64,000 bases of DNA from an uncultured Collinsella sp. (GTDB lineage Bacteria; Actinomycetota; Coriobacteriia; Coriobacteriales; Coriobacteriaceae): NCBI GenBank assembly GCA_958437935.1, contig CAUBPS010000001.1, positions 62,001 to 126,000 on the forward strand, read 5' to 3'. Both the position numbers and the translations under genes were made by a program. Positions 21,530-30,417 of the stretch are shown here, piece by piece. The notes beneath the pieces are model-generated. The model had not been told where the DNA came from, searched no databases, and saw only the letters and a program-made list of their open reading frames with translations. Within the stretch, counting starts at the first letter, position 1, and each line of letters begins with the position of its first letter.

Positions 21530-22859
21530 AGAGATGCCCCATCAGATCGGTGTGATACATGCCCGACAAGAACTCGTCGTTTGCCAGCACGTCGAGCTGA
21601 AGCTCACTGTTTTCGCTCACGCCCTCAATCACGAGCTCGCCCAGGGCCGAGCGCATCTTACGAATGGCGCCGTCGCGCGTGGGCGCACACACGATGAGTT
21701 TGCCGAGCATGGAGTCGTAGTACGGCGGAACTTTCGCTCCGGTAAACATGGCGGAATCCCAGCGCACGCGCGGACCACCCGGCACACGCAACGCGGTGAC
21801 CGTTCCGCATGACGGTAGAAAGTCCGGCGTTTCGGCATTGATGCGGCACTCCATGGCGTGATTGCGGACTGGCATGTCCTCCTGCTCAAAGGGCAGAGGC
21901 TGGCCGGCAGCCACACGCAGCTGCCACTTAACCAGGTCGGTATCGGTCACAAACTCCGTAACCGGATGCTCCACCTGCAAACGTGTGTTCATTTCCATAA
22001 AGTAGAAATTGCCGTCATCTGAGTACAGAAACTCAATGGTGCCAGCGCCCTCATAGCCAACGGCACGAGCCAAGTCGCGCGCGGCCTTGTGCATGCGCGC
22101 GCGAATATCATCGCGTCCGTCGAGGCACGGCGCGGGGCTCTCCTCGATCAGCTTTTGGTTGCGGCGCTGCACCGAGCACTCACGCTCGCCGAGCGAAAAG
22201 ACATGGCCCTGTTTATCAGCCATAATCTGCACCTCGACATGGTGCGCCGGCGCTACGAACTTTTCCATATAACATTCGCCGTCGCCAAAAACGGCCTCGC
22301 CCTCGGCACGCGCCTCGATGAACGCCTTTGCCGCATCTTCCACGCGCTCGACCTTGCGAATACCGCGACCGCCGCCGCCCGCGCGCGCCTTGATGAGCAC
22401 GGGGCAGCCGATGCGCTCGGCCTCGGCCGTTGCCTCCTCGGGGCTTTTGAGCAAATCACAGCCCGGAACGATGGGCACGCCCGCCGCGGCAGCCGTTCGA
22501 CGTGCGGCGTCCTTGTCGCCCATGCTGTCGATGACCTCGGCCGAGGGACCGACAAACGCCAGACCGTACTTGTCGCAGTCGCGCACGAAGCTCGCCTTCT
22601 CGGAAAAGAAACCGTAGCCAGGATGGATCGCCTTTGCCCCCGACTTCACGGCACAGGTGAGCACAGCATCGTCGTTGAGGTAGCTCTCGGCAAGACGCGG
22701 GCCGCCGATGCAATACGCCTCGTCGGCAAGCTGCACGTGCAGCGCGTCCGCATCGGCCGTGGAGTAGACGGCGACGGTCTTGATGCCCATATCGCGGCAC
22801 GCGCGGATAACACGGACCGCGACTTCACCGCGGTTGGCGATGAGCACTTTGTCGAACAT
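21516..22859 (-). CDS. accC: acetyl-CoA carboxylase biotin carboxylase subunit
   Basis: A 447-residue biotin carboxylase. MFDKVLIANRGEVAVRVIRA is the conserved start and AAGGAAGG precedes it at 22859. Other signatures are HPGYGFFSE, the ATP-grasp loop KARAGGGGRGIRKV, FVAPAHHVEVQIMAD, GECYMEKF and FYFMEMNTRLQVEHPVTE. It carboxylates biotin on AccB using ATP and bicarbonate. It follows fabZ after 10 bp. Confidence 0.96.
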   Translation of the reverse strand: MFDKVLIANRGEVAVRVIRACRDMGIKTVAVYSTADADALHVQLADEAYCIGGPRLAESYLNDDAVLTCAVKSGAKAIHPGYGFFSEKASFVRDCDKYGLAFVGPSAEVIDSMGDKDAARRTAAAAGVPIVPGCDLLKSPEEATAEAERIGCPVLIKARAGGGGRGIRKVERVEDAAKAFIEARAEGEAVFGDGECYMEKFVAPAHHVEVQIMADKQGHVFSLGERECSVQRRNQKLIEESPAPCLDGRDDIRARMHKAARDLARAVGYEGAGTIEFLYSDDGNFYFMEMNTRLQVEHPVTEFVTDTDLVKWQLRVAAGQPLPFEQEDMPVRNHAMECRINAETPDFLPSCGTVTALRVPGGPRVRWDSAMFTGAKVPPYYDSMLGKLIVCAPTRDGAIRKMRSALGELVIEGVSENSELQLDVLANDEFLSGMYHTDLMGHLYADE

Positions 22860-22869
22860 GAAGCCTTCC

Positions 22870-23292
22870 TTAACTTTCGTGCATGAGTGCAAAAGACATA
22901 TCGGCGCGGCAGCAAACCTCACCGTTGACGCTCGCGGTACCCGTCGCAAAGCGGAACGGCCCGTGCGCACGCGTGATGGAGCACACCAGATCCACCGTGT
23001 CGCCCGGGCGCACCGGACGCTTAAAGCGCACCTTGTCCAGACTCGTGTAGAACGGCGTCGCGCCGCGCGCCTCCTCATCGCCCATCAGCAGCACGCAGCA
23101 GTTTTGGGCGAGCATCTCGCACTGAATCACGCCGGGGACGATCGGGTTTCCCGGAAAATGCCCCTGCAAAAAGAACTCGTCGCCCGTAATCTTGATCTTG
23201 CCGTGGGCCTCGTCGCCCACCAGCTCCGCCTCATCGAGCAAGAGCATGGGCTCGCGATGCGGCAACAGTTCCTTAAGCTCTTCTTTGTTCAT
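22870..23292 (-). CDS. fabZ: 3-hydroxyacyl-ACP dehydratase
   Basis: A 140-residue FabZ. The start at 23292 (MNKEELKELLPHREPML) has AGGTG upstream; a GTG three codons earlier is possible. The catalytic histidine lies in GHFPGNPIVPGV and the glutamate in QCEMLAQ. It dehydrates 3-hydroxyacyl-ACP in each elongation cycle. No fabA or isomerase gene is in the operon, so unsaturated-acid formation is not explained by these genes alone. Confidence 0.95.
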   Translation of the reverse strand: MNKEELKELLPHREPMLLLDEAELVGDEAHGKIKITGDEFFLQGHFPGNPIVPGVIQCEMLAQNCCVLLMGDEEARGATPFYTSLDKVRFKRPVRPGDTVDLVCSITRAHGPFRFATGTASVNGEVCCRADMSFALMHES

Positions 23293-23301
23293 GGATATCA
23301 C

Positions 23302-23775
23302 CTATCCGATCCTCATGAGGCAGCTGCCGAATTCCACAAGGTCGCCGTCGGCTACGCAGATCTCGAGCACCTCGCCATCCGCCTCTGCCGTCACCTCGTT
23401 GAGGACCTTCATGGCCTCAATGATGCAGAGCGTCTCGCCGGCCTTGACCTTGGAGCCCACGCGTACAAACGGCTCGTCGCCCGGCGCCGGGGCAGCGTAG
23501 AAGACGCCGACCATGGGAGCCGTGACCTCGACGCCCTGGGGCTCCGGTGCGGCAGCGGGCGCTTGCGCGGCAGGCTCCGGTGCGGCAGGTGCGGTTGCGG
23601 GAACCGCAACCGGAGCAGCCATGGCGCTTGGCATGGGCATGGGCACGGCAACCGGCTGCGCGGCACTCGCACGCTCAAGCTCGACCGCGGTGCCATCGGG
23701 CTCCTCCACGCGCACGCGCGTGAGGCCGCGGTCCTCCATGACATCGGCTATCTCGGCAAGTCTTTTGGAATCCAT
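23302..23775 (-). CDS. accB: biotin carboxyl carrier protein of acetyl-CoA carboxylase
   Basis: A 157-residue BCCP with an N-terminal helix, a long Ala-Pro-rich linker (about residues 35-80) and the biotinyl domain at 83-157. The biotinylated lysine lies in EAMKVLNEV. Biotin is attached by the birA product encoded upstream of this operon. It is 3 bp after fabF. Confidence 0.95.
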   Translation of the reverse strand: MDSKRLAEIADVMEDRGLTRVRVEEPDGTAVELERASAAQPVAVPMPMPSAMAAPVAVPATAPAAPEPAAQAPAAAPEPQGVEVTAPMVGVFYAAPAPGDEPFVRVGSKVKAGETLCIIEAMKVLNEVTAEADGEVLEICVADGDLVEFGSCLMRIG

Positions 23776-23778
23776 GCT

Positions 23779-25029
23779 CTAGCTCCTTGTATATTTGCGC
23801 AGTGCGATGGCGGCGTTGTGGCCGCCAAAGCCCAGGTTGGTCGAAAGCGCCCAGGTAAGGTCGGCGCGAACCGCACGATTGGGCGTGTAATCGAGATCGC
23901 AGGCGGGATCGGGCGTGCTGTAGTTAATGGTCGGCGGCACCACGCCCTGTTCGAGCGCCATGGCACAGGCCATGACCTCGATAGCACCCGTGGCACCGAT
24001 CATGTGCCCGGTCATCGACTTGGTCGACGAGACGTGCGCGGCGCGCGCCGCATCCTCGCCAAGCGCTCGCTTAATACCCGCCGTCTCGGACGAATCGTTG
24101 AGCTTGGTCGACGTGCCATGGGCGTTGATGTAGAGGCCCTCGGACGGTTTAACGTCGCCCTCGGCCACGGCCTGCGAAATCGCGCGGGCAATGCCGGTCG
24201 CCTCGGGATCGGGGCTCGTGATGTGGTAGGCATCGTCGGTGTTGCCGTAGCCCACGACCTCGGCGTAAATATGGGCCCCGCGAGCCTGTGCATGCTCCAT
24301 GCCCTCGAGCACGAGCACGCAGGCGCCCTCGCCCATCACAAAGCCATCGCGGTTCGCATCGAACGGACGGCACGCCGTCTGCGGATCGGGGTTGGTGGTG
24401 AGCGCACGGCAAGACGTAAAGCCTGCAACGGCGTCGGGTATGATAGCCGCCTCGGTGCCGCCCGCAAGGATTGCGTCGGCATAGCCGTGTTTGATGGCGC
24501 GGAACGCCTCGCCCACCGCATGGGCCGAGGTCGCGCAAGCGGTCACGACGGGCAGGGTCGGGCCCTTTGCCTTGTGACGAATCGCAATGTTGCCCGAAGC
24601 CATGTTGGGAATCATCATCGCGATCATGTAAGGCGACGCGCGGCGGGGTCCGCGATCGGCAATCGTATGGACGTTGTCGACGAGCGTCGTCATGCCGCCC
24701 ACGCCCGACCCCACGTATACGCCCAGACGCTCGTGGTCGATCGCGCCTTCGGCATCGAGCCCCGCATCGTGCATGGCCTCGTCCGAAGCCGCCATCGCAA
24801 ACTGAACGCAGGGGTCGAGATGCTTGGCGTCACGCTTGCCAAAGTACTCGGTACCGTCAAAGCCCTTGACCTCGGCCGCCACCTTGACGGCAAACGCATC
24901 GGTATCGAAGTGCGTGATCGGGCCGATGCCGCACGTCCCGGCGCACATGGCCGCCCAGGTGGCAAGTGCGGTGTTGCCGAGCGGCGATACGGCACCTATG
25001 CCAGTGATTGCAACTCTCTGTTCCATCAT
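23779..25029 (-). CDS. fabF: beta-ketoacyl-ACP synthase II
   Basis: A 416-residue condensing enzyme. The start is set at 25029 (MMEQRVAITGIGAVSPLG) because GAGGAG lies just before it. The Cys-His-His triad is visible in TACATSAHAVGEA, NAHGTSTKLND and KSMTGHMIGATGAIE. It elongates acyl-ACP with malonyl-ACP. Expected length for the family is about 412. Confidence 0.95.
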   Translation of the reverse strand: MMEQRVAITGIGAVSPLGNTALATWAAMCAGTCGIGPITHFDTDAFAVKVAAEVKGFDGTEYFGKRDAKHLDPCVQFAMAASDEAMHDAGLDAEGAIDHERLGVYVGSGVGGMTTLVDNVHTIADRGPRRASPYMIAMMIPNMASGNIAIRHKAKGPTLPVVTACATSAHAVGEAFRAIKHGYADAILAGGTEAAIIPDAVAGFTSCRALTTNPDPQTACRPFDANRDGFVMGEGACVLVLEGMEHAQARGAHIYAEVVGYGNTDDAYHITSPDPEATGIARAISQAVAEGDVKPSEGLYINAHGTSTKLNDSSETAGIKRALGEDAARAAHVSSTKSMTGHMIGATGAIEVMACAMALEQGVVPPTINYSTPDPACDLDYTPNRAVRADLTWALSTNLGFGGHNAAIALRKYTRS

Positions 25030-25065
25030 GGTCTCCTCATCCAAGCCGTTCTTCGGCCCTGGTTT

Positions 25066-25839
25066 CTACATCGCCATTCCGCCGTCAACGCGTACGACCT
25101 CGCCCGTAATGTAGGCAGCCGCATCGCTCGCCAAAAAGCGCACCACACCGGCCACTTCCTCGGGGCGCGCCATGCGCTTCAGGGGAATCTGCTCCTCGGT
25201 TGCCGCGCGAACCTTCTCCGAGAGCTTTGCCGTCATATCCGTCTCGACAAACCCGGGGGCGACCGCGTTCACTCGTACGCCGCGGGGCGCAAGCTCGCGC
25301 GCCACCGCCTTGGTCAGACCGATGACGCCCGCCTTGGAGGCAGCGTAGTTGGCTTGCCCGGCATTACCCATCAGGCCCACGACCGAGCTCATGTTGACGA
25401 CGCAACCGCCGCGCTGGCGCATAAAGGTCTTGGTGAGCGCGCGCGTCATATTGAATGTTCCCTTGAGATTGACATCGAGCACGCGATCGAAAGCATCGTC
25501 GCCCATACGCATGAGCAGGCCGTCGCGCGTGATGCCGGCGTTGTTGACGAGCACCCAAATGGAGCCAAAGTCGTTGAGGACCGCTTCCACGCACGCGTTG
25601 ACGGCGGCGGGGTCGGCCACGTCGCATTGATATGCGCGCGCCGCGGCACCAGCCGCCTCGCAGGCTTCGCACGTCTCGCGCGCCGCATCGACGCTGCCGG
25701 CATAGACGACAGCGATATCAAAGCCGTCCTCCGCCAGACCGACAGCGCAGGCGCGGCCGATACCACGAGATCCGCCCGTGACCAGTGCCACGAGACGTGA
25801 GTCGTTGCGCTCGAGCGTGCCGTTGTTCAAGTTGCCCAT
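25066..25839 (-). CDS. fabG: 3-oxoacyl-ACP reductase
   Basis: A 257-residue short-chain dehydrogenase. TGGSRGIGRACAVGLAEDG is the NADPH-binding motif, NNAGITRDGLLMRM the next block, and Ser-Tyr-Lys appear in MSSVVGLMGNAGQANYAASK. PGFVETDMT closes the active site. The first 15 residues are a short hydrophilic extension before the fold. It reduces the ketoacyl intermediate. Confidence 0.94.
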   Translation of the reverse strand: MGNLNNGTLERNDSRLVALVTGGSRGIGRACAVGLAEDGFDIAVVYAGSVDAARETCEACEAAGAAARAYQCDVADPAAVNACVEAVLNDFGSIWVLVNNAGITRDGLLMRMGDDAFDRVLDVNLKGTFNMTRALTKTFMRQRGGCVVNMSSVVGLMGNAGQANYAASKAGVIGLTKAVARELAPRGVRVNAVAPGFVETDMTAKLSEKVRAATEEQIPLKRMARPEEVAGVVRFLASDAAAYITGEVVRVDGGMAM

Positions 25840-25869
25840 GTCATTCCTTTCGGGTTACAGCCCTGTGGA

Positions 25870-26796
25870 CTATGCGAGCTCGTCGGCAATAGCTGCGACC
25901 TGCTCGGCCGTTTCGCACGAATACACGCGAACGTCGCTCAGCGTACGCTTGACCAGGCCCGACAGCGTTTTGCCAGGGCCGACCTCAATAAACGTGTCGA
26001 TGCCCTGATCCTGCAGAGTATGCAGCGTGTCGACCCAGCGCACGGCATGGCTCACCTGGTCGGCCAAGACATCCGATGCCGCTCGCGGGTCCGCCGGATA
26101 GGGCGCCGCCGTCATGTTTGCCATGACCGGAATCAGCAGCGGAGACGGCGCGTGGCCGTCTTGGATATACGTCGCCAGCCCCTCAGTCGCCTCGGCCATA
26201 TAGGGGCTATGAAATGCACCCGACACCGCGACTTTCATAGCGCGGCCGCCAGCCTCTTTTACTAGGACGTCGAGCTCCTGCAGTGCCTCGGACGCTCCGG
26301 CCACAACCGTCTGCTGCGGACTGTTGTAGTTGACCGGCCAGCAGTCCTCGCCGGCCTGTTTTGCCAGGCCCTCGACTTGCGCCGCATCGAGTTTGATGAC
26401 GGCGCGCATGCCGCCGGGGTGACGCTCGGCCGCCGTGGCCATCAATGCCGCGCGCTCACACACGAGCTCAAAACCCGCTCGCGTATCGAATGCCCCCGCG
26501 AAGGTGAGTGCTGCGACCTCGCCCAGCGAGAATCCCGCACAGGCGGCAGGCACCACGCCGCGCTCGCGCAGGGCGACGGCGACAGCTAAGTCGTGCGCGA
26601 ACACGCAAGGCTGCGTGTTCTCGGTCTGCGAGAGCTCCTCTTTCGAGGCGCTCCGGCACTGCTTGCTCGTCCCCGGGCGCACCTCGTCGGCAATGGCGAA
26701 CACCTCGGCAGCCGCCGGCGATGTCTCGATCAGGTCGACGCCCATCGCGGGATGCTGGGCACCCTGACCGGCAAACAAAAGCGCTACGCTACCCAT
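25870..26796 (-). CDS. fabD: malonyl-CoA:ACP transacylase
   Basis: A 308-residue FabD. The start at 26796 (MGSVALLFAGQGAQHPAMG) has AGGGGAG seven bases upstream; an in-frame GTG two codons earlier is an alternative. The nucleophile serine lies in GFSLGEVAALTFAGAF, and the histidine in SGAFHSPYM. The gene begins inside the 3' end of fabK. It loads malonyl groups onto ACP. Confidence 0.95.
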   Translation of the reverse strand: MGSVALLFAGQGAQHPAMGVDLIETSPAAAEVFAIADEVRPGTSKQCRSASKEELSQTENTQPCVFAHDLAVAVALRERGVVPAACAGFSLGEVAALTFAGAFDTRAGFELVCERAALMATAAERHPGGMRAVIKLDAAQVEGLAKQAGEDCWPVNYNSPQQTVVAGASEALQELDVLVKEAGGRAMKVAVSGAFHSPYMAEATEGLATYIQDGHAPSPLLIPVMANMTAAPYPADPRAASDVLADQVSHAVRWVDTLHTLQDQGIDTFIEVGPGKTLSGLVKRTLSDVRVYSCETAEQVAAIADELA

Positions 26797-27728
26797 GCGC
26801 ACGCTCCCCTCAGGACGCGCTCGGTGCCATCGACCAGGTCATCGACGATTTCACGTGCGCTTTGGCGCTCGTTGACCATGCCGGCAATCTGTCCACACAA
26901 AAACGAGCCCTCTTCGTAATTACCGTCCTTTGCCGCCTTGCGAAGCGCACCCGTACCCATGGCCCCGAGCTCCTCGGGGCTTGCGCCCGCCGCCTCGTTC
27001 TTGGCATACGCGTTGGTGAAGGGACTCTTGAGGGCGCGAACCGGATGTCCCGTCGAGCGACCGGTCGCGCGCGTCGACGTGTCGCCCGCCTTGATCACCA
27101 GCTCTTTGTACTGTTCGGATACGGTGCACTCGTTTGCGACCAGAAAGCGCGTACCCACTTGCACGCCGGCGGCGCCCAGCATAAAGGCGGCCGCTACGCC
27201 GCGGCCGTCGGCAATACCGCCGGCGGCCACGACGGGGATATCGACCGCATCGACAACCTGCGGCACCAATGCCATCGTCGAGGTCTCGCCAATATGGCCG
27301 CCTGATTCGGTGCCCTCGGCAACCACGGCAGTGGCTCCGCGACGCGCCACGAGACGCGCCAGCGCCACAGATGCAACAACCGGGATGACCTTGATGCCCG
27401 CCTCGTTCCACGCCTTCATGTACTTGGTGGGATTTCCGGCGCCCGTCACGACGACCGGCACTCGCTCGTCAATAACGACCCGCGCGACCTCGTCGGCAAA
27501 CGGGCTCATGAGCATAACGTTGACGCCAAAGGGCTTATCCGTCCTGGCGCGCAGCTCGTGAATCTGGTCGCGCAGCCAGTTGGCATCGGCGTTCATGGCC
27601 GCGATAATCCCCAAGCCGCCCGCCTCGGACACTGCGGACGCCAGCGAGGCGTCGGCAATCCAGGCCATACCGCCCTGGAACACGGGCTTTTCGATGCCGA
27701 GCAGATCGCAGAGAGGAGTCTTGAGCAT
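26784..27728 (-). CDS. fabK: FMN-dependent enoyl-ACP reductase II
   Basis: A 314-residue FabK of the nitronate monooxygenase-like fold: IEKPVFQGGMAWIADASLA, AGGLGIIAAMN, GVNVMLMSP, the catalytic EGTESGGHIGE, and PVVAAGGIADGRGVAAAFMLGA for FMN binding. It carries out the last reduction of the elongation cycle. No fabI or fabV is present here, and organisms relying only on FabK are naturally tolerant to triclosan. It follows acpP after 2 bp. Confidence 0.95.
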   Translation of the reverse strand: MLKTPLCDLLGIEKPVFQGGMAWIADASLASAVSEAGGLGIIAAMNADANWLRDQIHELRARTDKPFGVNVMLMSPFADEVARVVIDERVPVVVTGAGNPTKYMKAWNEAGIKVIPVVASVALARLVARRGATAVVAEGTESGGHIGETSTMALVPQVVDAVDIPVVAAGGIADGRGVAAAFMLGAAGVQVGTRFLVANECTVSEQYKELVIKAGDTSTRATGRSTGHPVRALKSPFTNAYAKNEAAGASPEELGAMGTGALRKAAKDGNYEEGSFLCGQIAGMVNERQSAREIVDDLVDGTERVLRGACAWVA

Positions 27729-27730
27729 CT

Positions 27731-27967
27731 CTACTTCTCCAATGCCGCCTCGACCGTATCGGCGAACTCGCCGACCGTCTTGGGGTTCTCCTCGGTATCG
27801 AGCTGGATGCCAAACTCGTCCTCGACGGCGACGAGGATCTCGACGGTGCCCAGACTGTCGAGACCAATCTCCTCGAGCGTGGACTCGGGCTTCATCTCGA
27901 CGTCGTCAAGGCCAGCGGTCTCGCGGATAACGTCGCAAACGCGCTCGAAGGTCTTCTGATCTGACAT
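27731..27967 (-). CDS. acpP: acyl carrier protein
   Basis: A 78-residue acidic protein. The 4'-phosphopantetheine serine lies in GLDSLGTVEILVAVEDEFG, the standard DSL motif, though the following residues (GTVE rather than DxVE) deviate slightly. It carries growing chains between the enzymes of this operon. The first part of the operon has fabH then acpP, 52 bp apart. Confidence 0.95.
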   Translation of the reverse strand: MSDQKTFERVCDVIRETAGLDDVEMKPESTLEEIGLDSLGTVEILVAVEDEFGIQLDTEENPKTVGEFADTVEAALEK

Positions 27968-28019
27968 GGTAGTTCTCCTTTGTTTGTGCCCCAGGGGCGT
28001 TTTTATTTCCTATGTGCGA

Positions 28020-28979
28020 CTACTTCCAACGAAGCAGATAGCCACCTATATCCAGGCCGGCGCCAAATCCAACGAGGGCGATGGTGTCGCCCGCATTCAG
28101 TGCGTCGGTGCGTGCCAGCCGGTCAAGCGCAAAGGGAATGCAGGCGCTCGAAATGTTGCCGGTCTCGCATAGCGTTCGAACCACGCGCTCGTCTGGCACA
28201 CCGAGGCGCTTGACCGCCTGACTCAGGATTCGTTCGTTAGCCTGATGGAATACAAAATGGTCGATGTCCTCGACCGAAATGCCCGCATCGCTCGCAAGCT
28301 TATGGACCGTGTCGCAGATGGCGTTGACGCCGAACTTGAACACGCGGCGGCCATTCATGGACAGCACGCTCTCGCTATCTGCGGAGGCCTTAAACGGCGA
28401 GGTGCCAACCAGACCGGGAACGCGCAACGTCTCGACGTCGGGCGCCGTCGAAAGCTCAACGGCAAGGGGGCTGTCTCCCCCAGCCTCAATCACCGCGGCG
28501 CCTGCCCCATCGCCAAAGAGCACGCAGGTGGCGCGGTCGGTCCAGTCGAGCGCGCGCGTCATCTGCTCGGCAGCAACGATAAGCACGCGCTTGGCACGAC
28601 CCCGGGCGATATAGCCCTCGGCAACATCGAGCGCAAATACGAAGCCGGCACAGGCCGCCGAAACATCGAAGGCAGGGCACGTCGCGCCTAGTCGCTCAGC
28701 GACGGCGCACGCTTCGGCAGGAACGAGATGATCGCCCGTCGTCGTCGAACAAACGATCAAATCCAGCTGGCTCGCATCGATTCCAGACGTCTGGAGCGCT
28801 TGCTCGCTCGCTGTCACGGCAAGGTCGTCGAGTGACTCGGTGGTGCACACATGGCGGCTCTTGATACCTGTGCGGGTAAAAATCCACTCATCCGAGGTAT
28901 CGAGAAACTCGGACAGCTCGTCATTGGAAACACTGCGCTTAGGAAGCGCCGAGCCCGTTCCAAGAATCGTGAAACCCAT
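28020..28979 (-). CDS. fabH: beta-ketoacyl-ACP synthase III, first gene of the fatty-acid operon
   Basis: A 320-residue KAS III. The start at 28979 (MGFTILGTGSALPKR) has a near-perfect AAAGGAGG seven bases upstream. The triad is Cys110 in VSAACAGFVFAL, His in FVFHQANERIL and Asn in ETGNISSACIP. It condenses an acyl-CoA primer with malonyl-ACP and so starts synthesis. It is read away from birA; the region between them carries a repeated dyad, one copy of which overlaps the space just upstream of the ribosome binding site. Confidence 0.95.
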   Translation of the reverse strand: MGFTILGTGSALPKRSVSNDELSEFLDTSDEWIFTRTGIKSRHVCTTESLDDLAVTASEQALQTSGIDASQLDLIVCSTTTGDHLVPAEACAVAERLGATCPAFDVSAACAGFVFALDVAEGYIARGRAKRVLIVAAEQMTRALDWTDRATCVLFGDGAGAAVIEAGGDSPLAVELSTAPDVETLRVPGLVGTSPFKASADSESVLSMNGRRVFKFGVNAICDTVHKLASDAGISVEDIDHFVFHQANERILSQAVKRLGVPDERVVRTLCETGNISSACIPFALDRLARTDALNAGDTIALVGFGAGLDIGGYLLRWK

Positions 28980-28995
28980 CACTAACCTCCTTTGA

Positions 28996-29062
28996 GTTGT
29001 TGACGTGTTTACATCGACCAAGAGAGGATAGCGCATTTCAGTCGTTGTTGACGTGTTAACAT
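28996..29062. promoter_or_regulatory. duplicated operator-like motif between fabH and birA
   Basis: GTTGTTGACGTGTTTACAT (28996-29014) and GTTGTTGACGTGTTAACAT (29044-29062) differ at one position and are 48 bp apart in the same orientation. Inside each is the dyad TGTTGAC-GT-GTTAACA (six of seven pairs in the second copy, five in the first). The region controls fabH on one side and birA on the other. It resembles neither the FapR nor the FabT consensus I know. On the minus strand TATCCT (29024-29029 region) may be the fabH -10 box. The regulator is unknown. Confidence 0.6.
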
Positions 29063-29155
29063 TAAATTGCCCAAATGCGACAAAGGCTTCACATTGTGTC
29101 TATCTCTCGACACCATTGCGTTATTCACTTATTCATTAAGGAGGTAGCAGCCGTT

Positions 29156-29932
29156 ATGGATGCCAAATTAACGATAGTCGACGTAACCGGATCGACCAAC
29201 GATGACCTGCTCGAAGCAGGAAAACAGGGAGCGCCGCACGGCACAGGACTTGCCGCCCGGGCTCAGACAGCAGGACGCGGCCGACGCGGCCACAAGTGGG
29301 ATTCAACCGCCGGCAACCTATTGCTTTCGATTGTCCTGCGTCCACGTGTTGATCCCACCAAGTACTCTGGTCTTGCCGCCGTCAGCGGCTTAGCGGTGCT
29401 CGAAGCGCTCGAAAAGCAAGGTCTTGCTAACGAGATCGGCCTCAAATGGCCCAACGACCTCGTCGCGCGAGGGCGCAAACTCGGCGGCATCCTGGTCGAG
29501 GCGGCTCGTGACAACGAGGGCAAGCCCTTTGCCGTCTGCGGCATTGGCGTCAATGTGAACTATGTGCCCTCGGAGGTTCCCGATGGCGGCCTGCCGGCAA
29601 TCGGCCTCTCAGACCTCAACGAGAATGTTCCCACCGTCGATGTGCTACTCAAGGGAGTCCATCACGCGATCGTGAATGCCGTAGGCACATGGACAGATCT
29701 GCTCAACGCCATGGAAGAAGACGCTGGTCCGATCGCGCCCGTCCACGATGATTATGTCGCTCATCTCAATTGGATTGGGGAGCACGTAATCGCCCGTTCC
29801 CCTGCCGGTGACGAGCTGGCGCGTGGCATCTTTCAAACCGTCGATGCCTTTGGTCGAGCGTGCATCGAGACGGAAGACGACTTGCGATCCTTCCATTTTG
29901 AAGAGGCATCGCTGCGTCCCATGGGTAAATAG
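29156..29932 (+). CDS. birA: biotin--[acetyl-CoA-carboxylase] ligase
   Basis: A 258-residue class I ligase. The start at 29156 (MDAKLTIVDVTGSTNDDL) follows AAGGAGG. Biotinyl-AMP-binding signatures are QTAGRGRRGHKWDS at 38-50 and LKWPNDLVARGRKLGGILVE; GIGVNVNY follows. The C-terminal SH3-like domain is present (IARSPAGDELARGIFQTVDAFG). There is no N-terminal winged-helix domain, so unlike the bifunctional E. coli BirA it cannot repress transcription itself. It biotinylates AccB from the divergent operon. Its C-terminal neighbour is the rpsJ terminator. Confidence 0.95.
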   Translation: MDAKLTIVDVTGSTNDDLLEAGKQGAPHGTGLAARAQTAGRGRRGHKWDSTAGNLLLSIVLRPRVDPTKYSGLAAVSGLAVLEALEKQGLANEIGLKWPNDLVARGRKLGGILVEAARDNEGKPFAVCGIGVNVNYVPSEVPDGGLPAIGLSDLNENVPTVDVLLKGVHHAIVNAVGTWTDLLNAMEEDAGPIAPVHDDYVAHLNWIGEHVIARSPAGDELARGIFQTVDAFGRACIETEDDLRSFHFEEASLRPMGK

Positions 29933-29990
29933 GGCACCATAGCCACCCACTCGGCTGCATTCCCCGGCGGTTCAAACCCATCATGCAAAA

Positions 29991-30028
29991 CAAAAGAGCC
30001 CCGCTACCGTAATGGCAGCGGGGCTCTG
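29991..30028. terminator. bidirectional terminator between birA and rpsJ
   Basis: AGAGCCCCGCTACC (29995-30008) pairs with GGCAGCGGGGCTCT (30014-30027), one mismatch, five-base loop. The minus-strand side continues into TTTTGTTTT and serves rpsJ. On the plus strand the T run is weak, so it stops birA less certainly. Confidence 0.85.
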
Positions 30029-30048
30029 TAAGCTATGAGCGATATCGC

Positions 30049-30357
30049 TTAGAGCTTGATGTCGATGTCGACGCCAGCGGGGAGGTCGAGACGCATGAGC
30101 GAATCAACAGTGCCCGAGGTGGGGTCGAGGATGTCGATGAGGCGCTTGTGGGTGCGCATCTCGAACTGCTCACGGGAGTCCTTGTTCACGTGCGGCGAGC
30201 GGATAACCGTGTACAGGTTGCGCTCGGTGGGCAGGGGGACAGGACCGGAAACGCGAGCGCCAGTCTTCTGAGCGGTCTCGACGATGAGCTTCGCGGACTG
30301 ATCGACGACCTCGTGATCATAGCCCTTGAGGCGAATGCGGATCTTCTGGGTAGCCAA
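30049..30357 (-). CDS. rpsJ: 30S ribosomal protein S10
   Basis: A 102-residue S10: IRIRLKGYDHEVVDQSAK, GPVPLPTERNLYTVIRSPHV and REQFEMRTHKRLIDILDP. It is normally the first gene of the S10 operon and is followed by rplC. Here it is the last gene of the rpsL-rpsG-fusA group and is followed by a terminator. S10 also takes part in antitermination with NusB. Confidence 0.97.
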   Translation of the reverse strand: MATQKIRIRLKGYDHEVVDQSAKLIVETAQKTGARVSGPVPLPTERNLYTVIRSPHVNKDSREQFEMRTHKRLIDILDPTSGTVDSLMRLDLPAGVDIDIKL

Positions 30358-30417
30358 CTTAAACCTCCAAAGAGTGCGAGAGATGTTCTCGCGGATTACG
30401 TAACAGGGAGCTCGAAC

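Noticed and set aside
29945..29990. GGTTCAAACCC resembling a tRNA T-loop after birA
   Set aside because: There are only about 40 bases between the birA stop and this point, no acceptor stem partner and no anticodon arm can be formed. No tRNA or rRNA gene was seen in the window.
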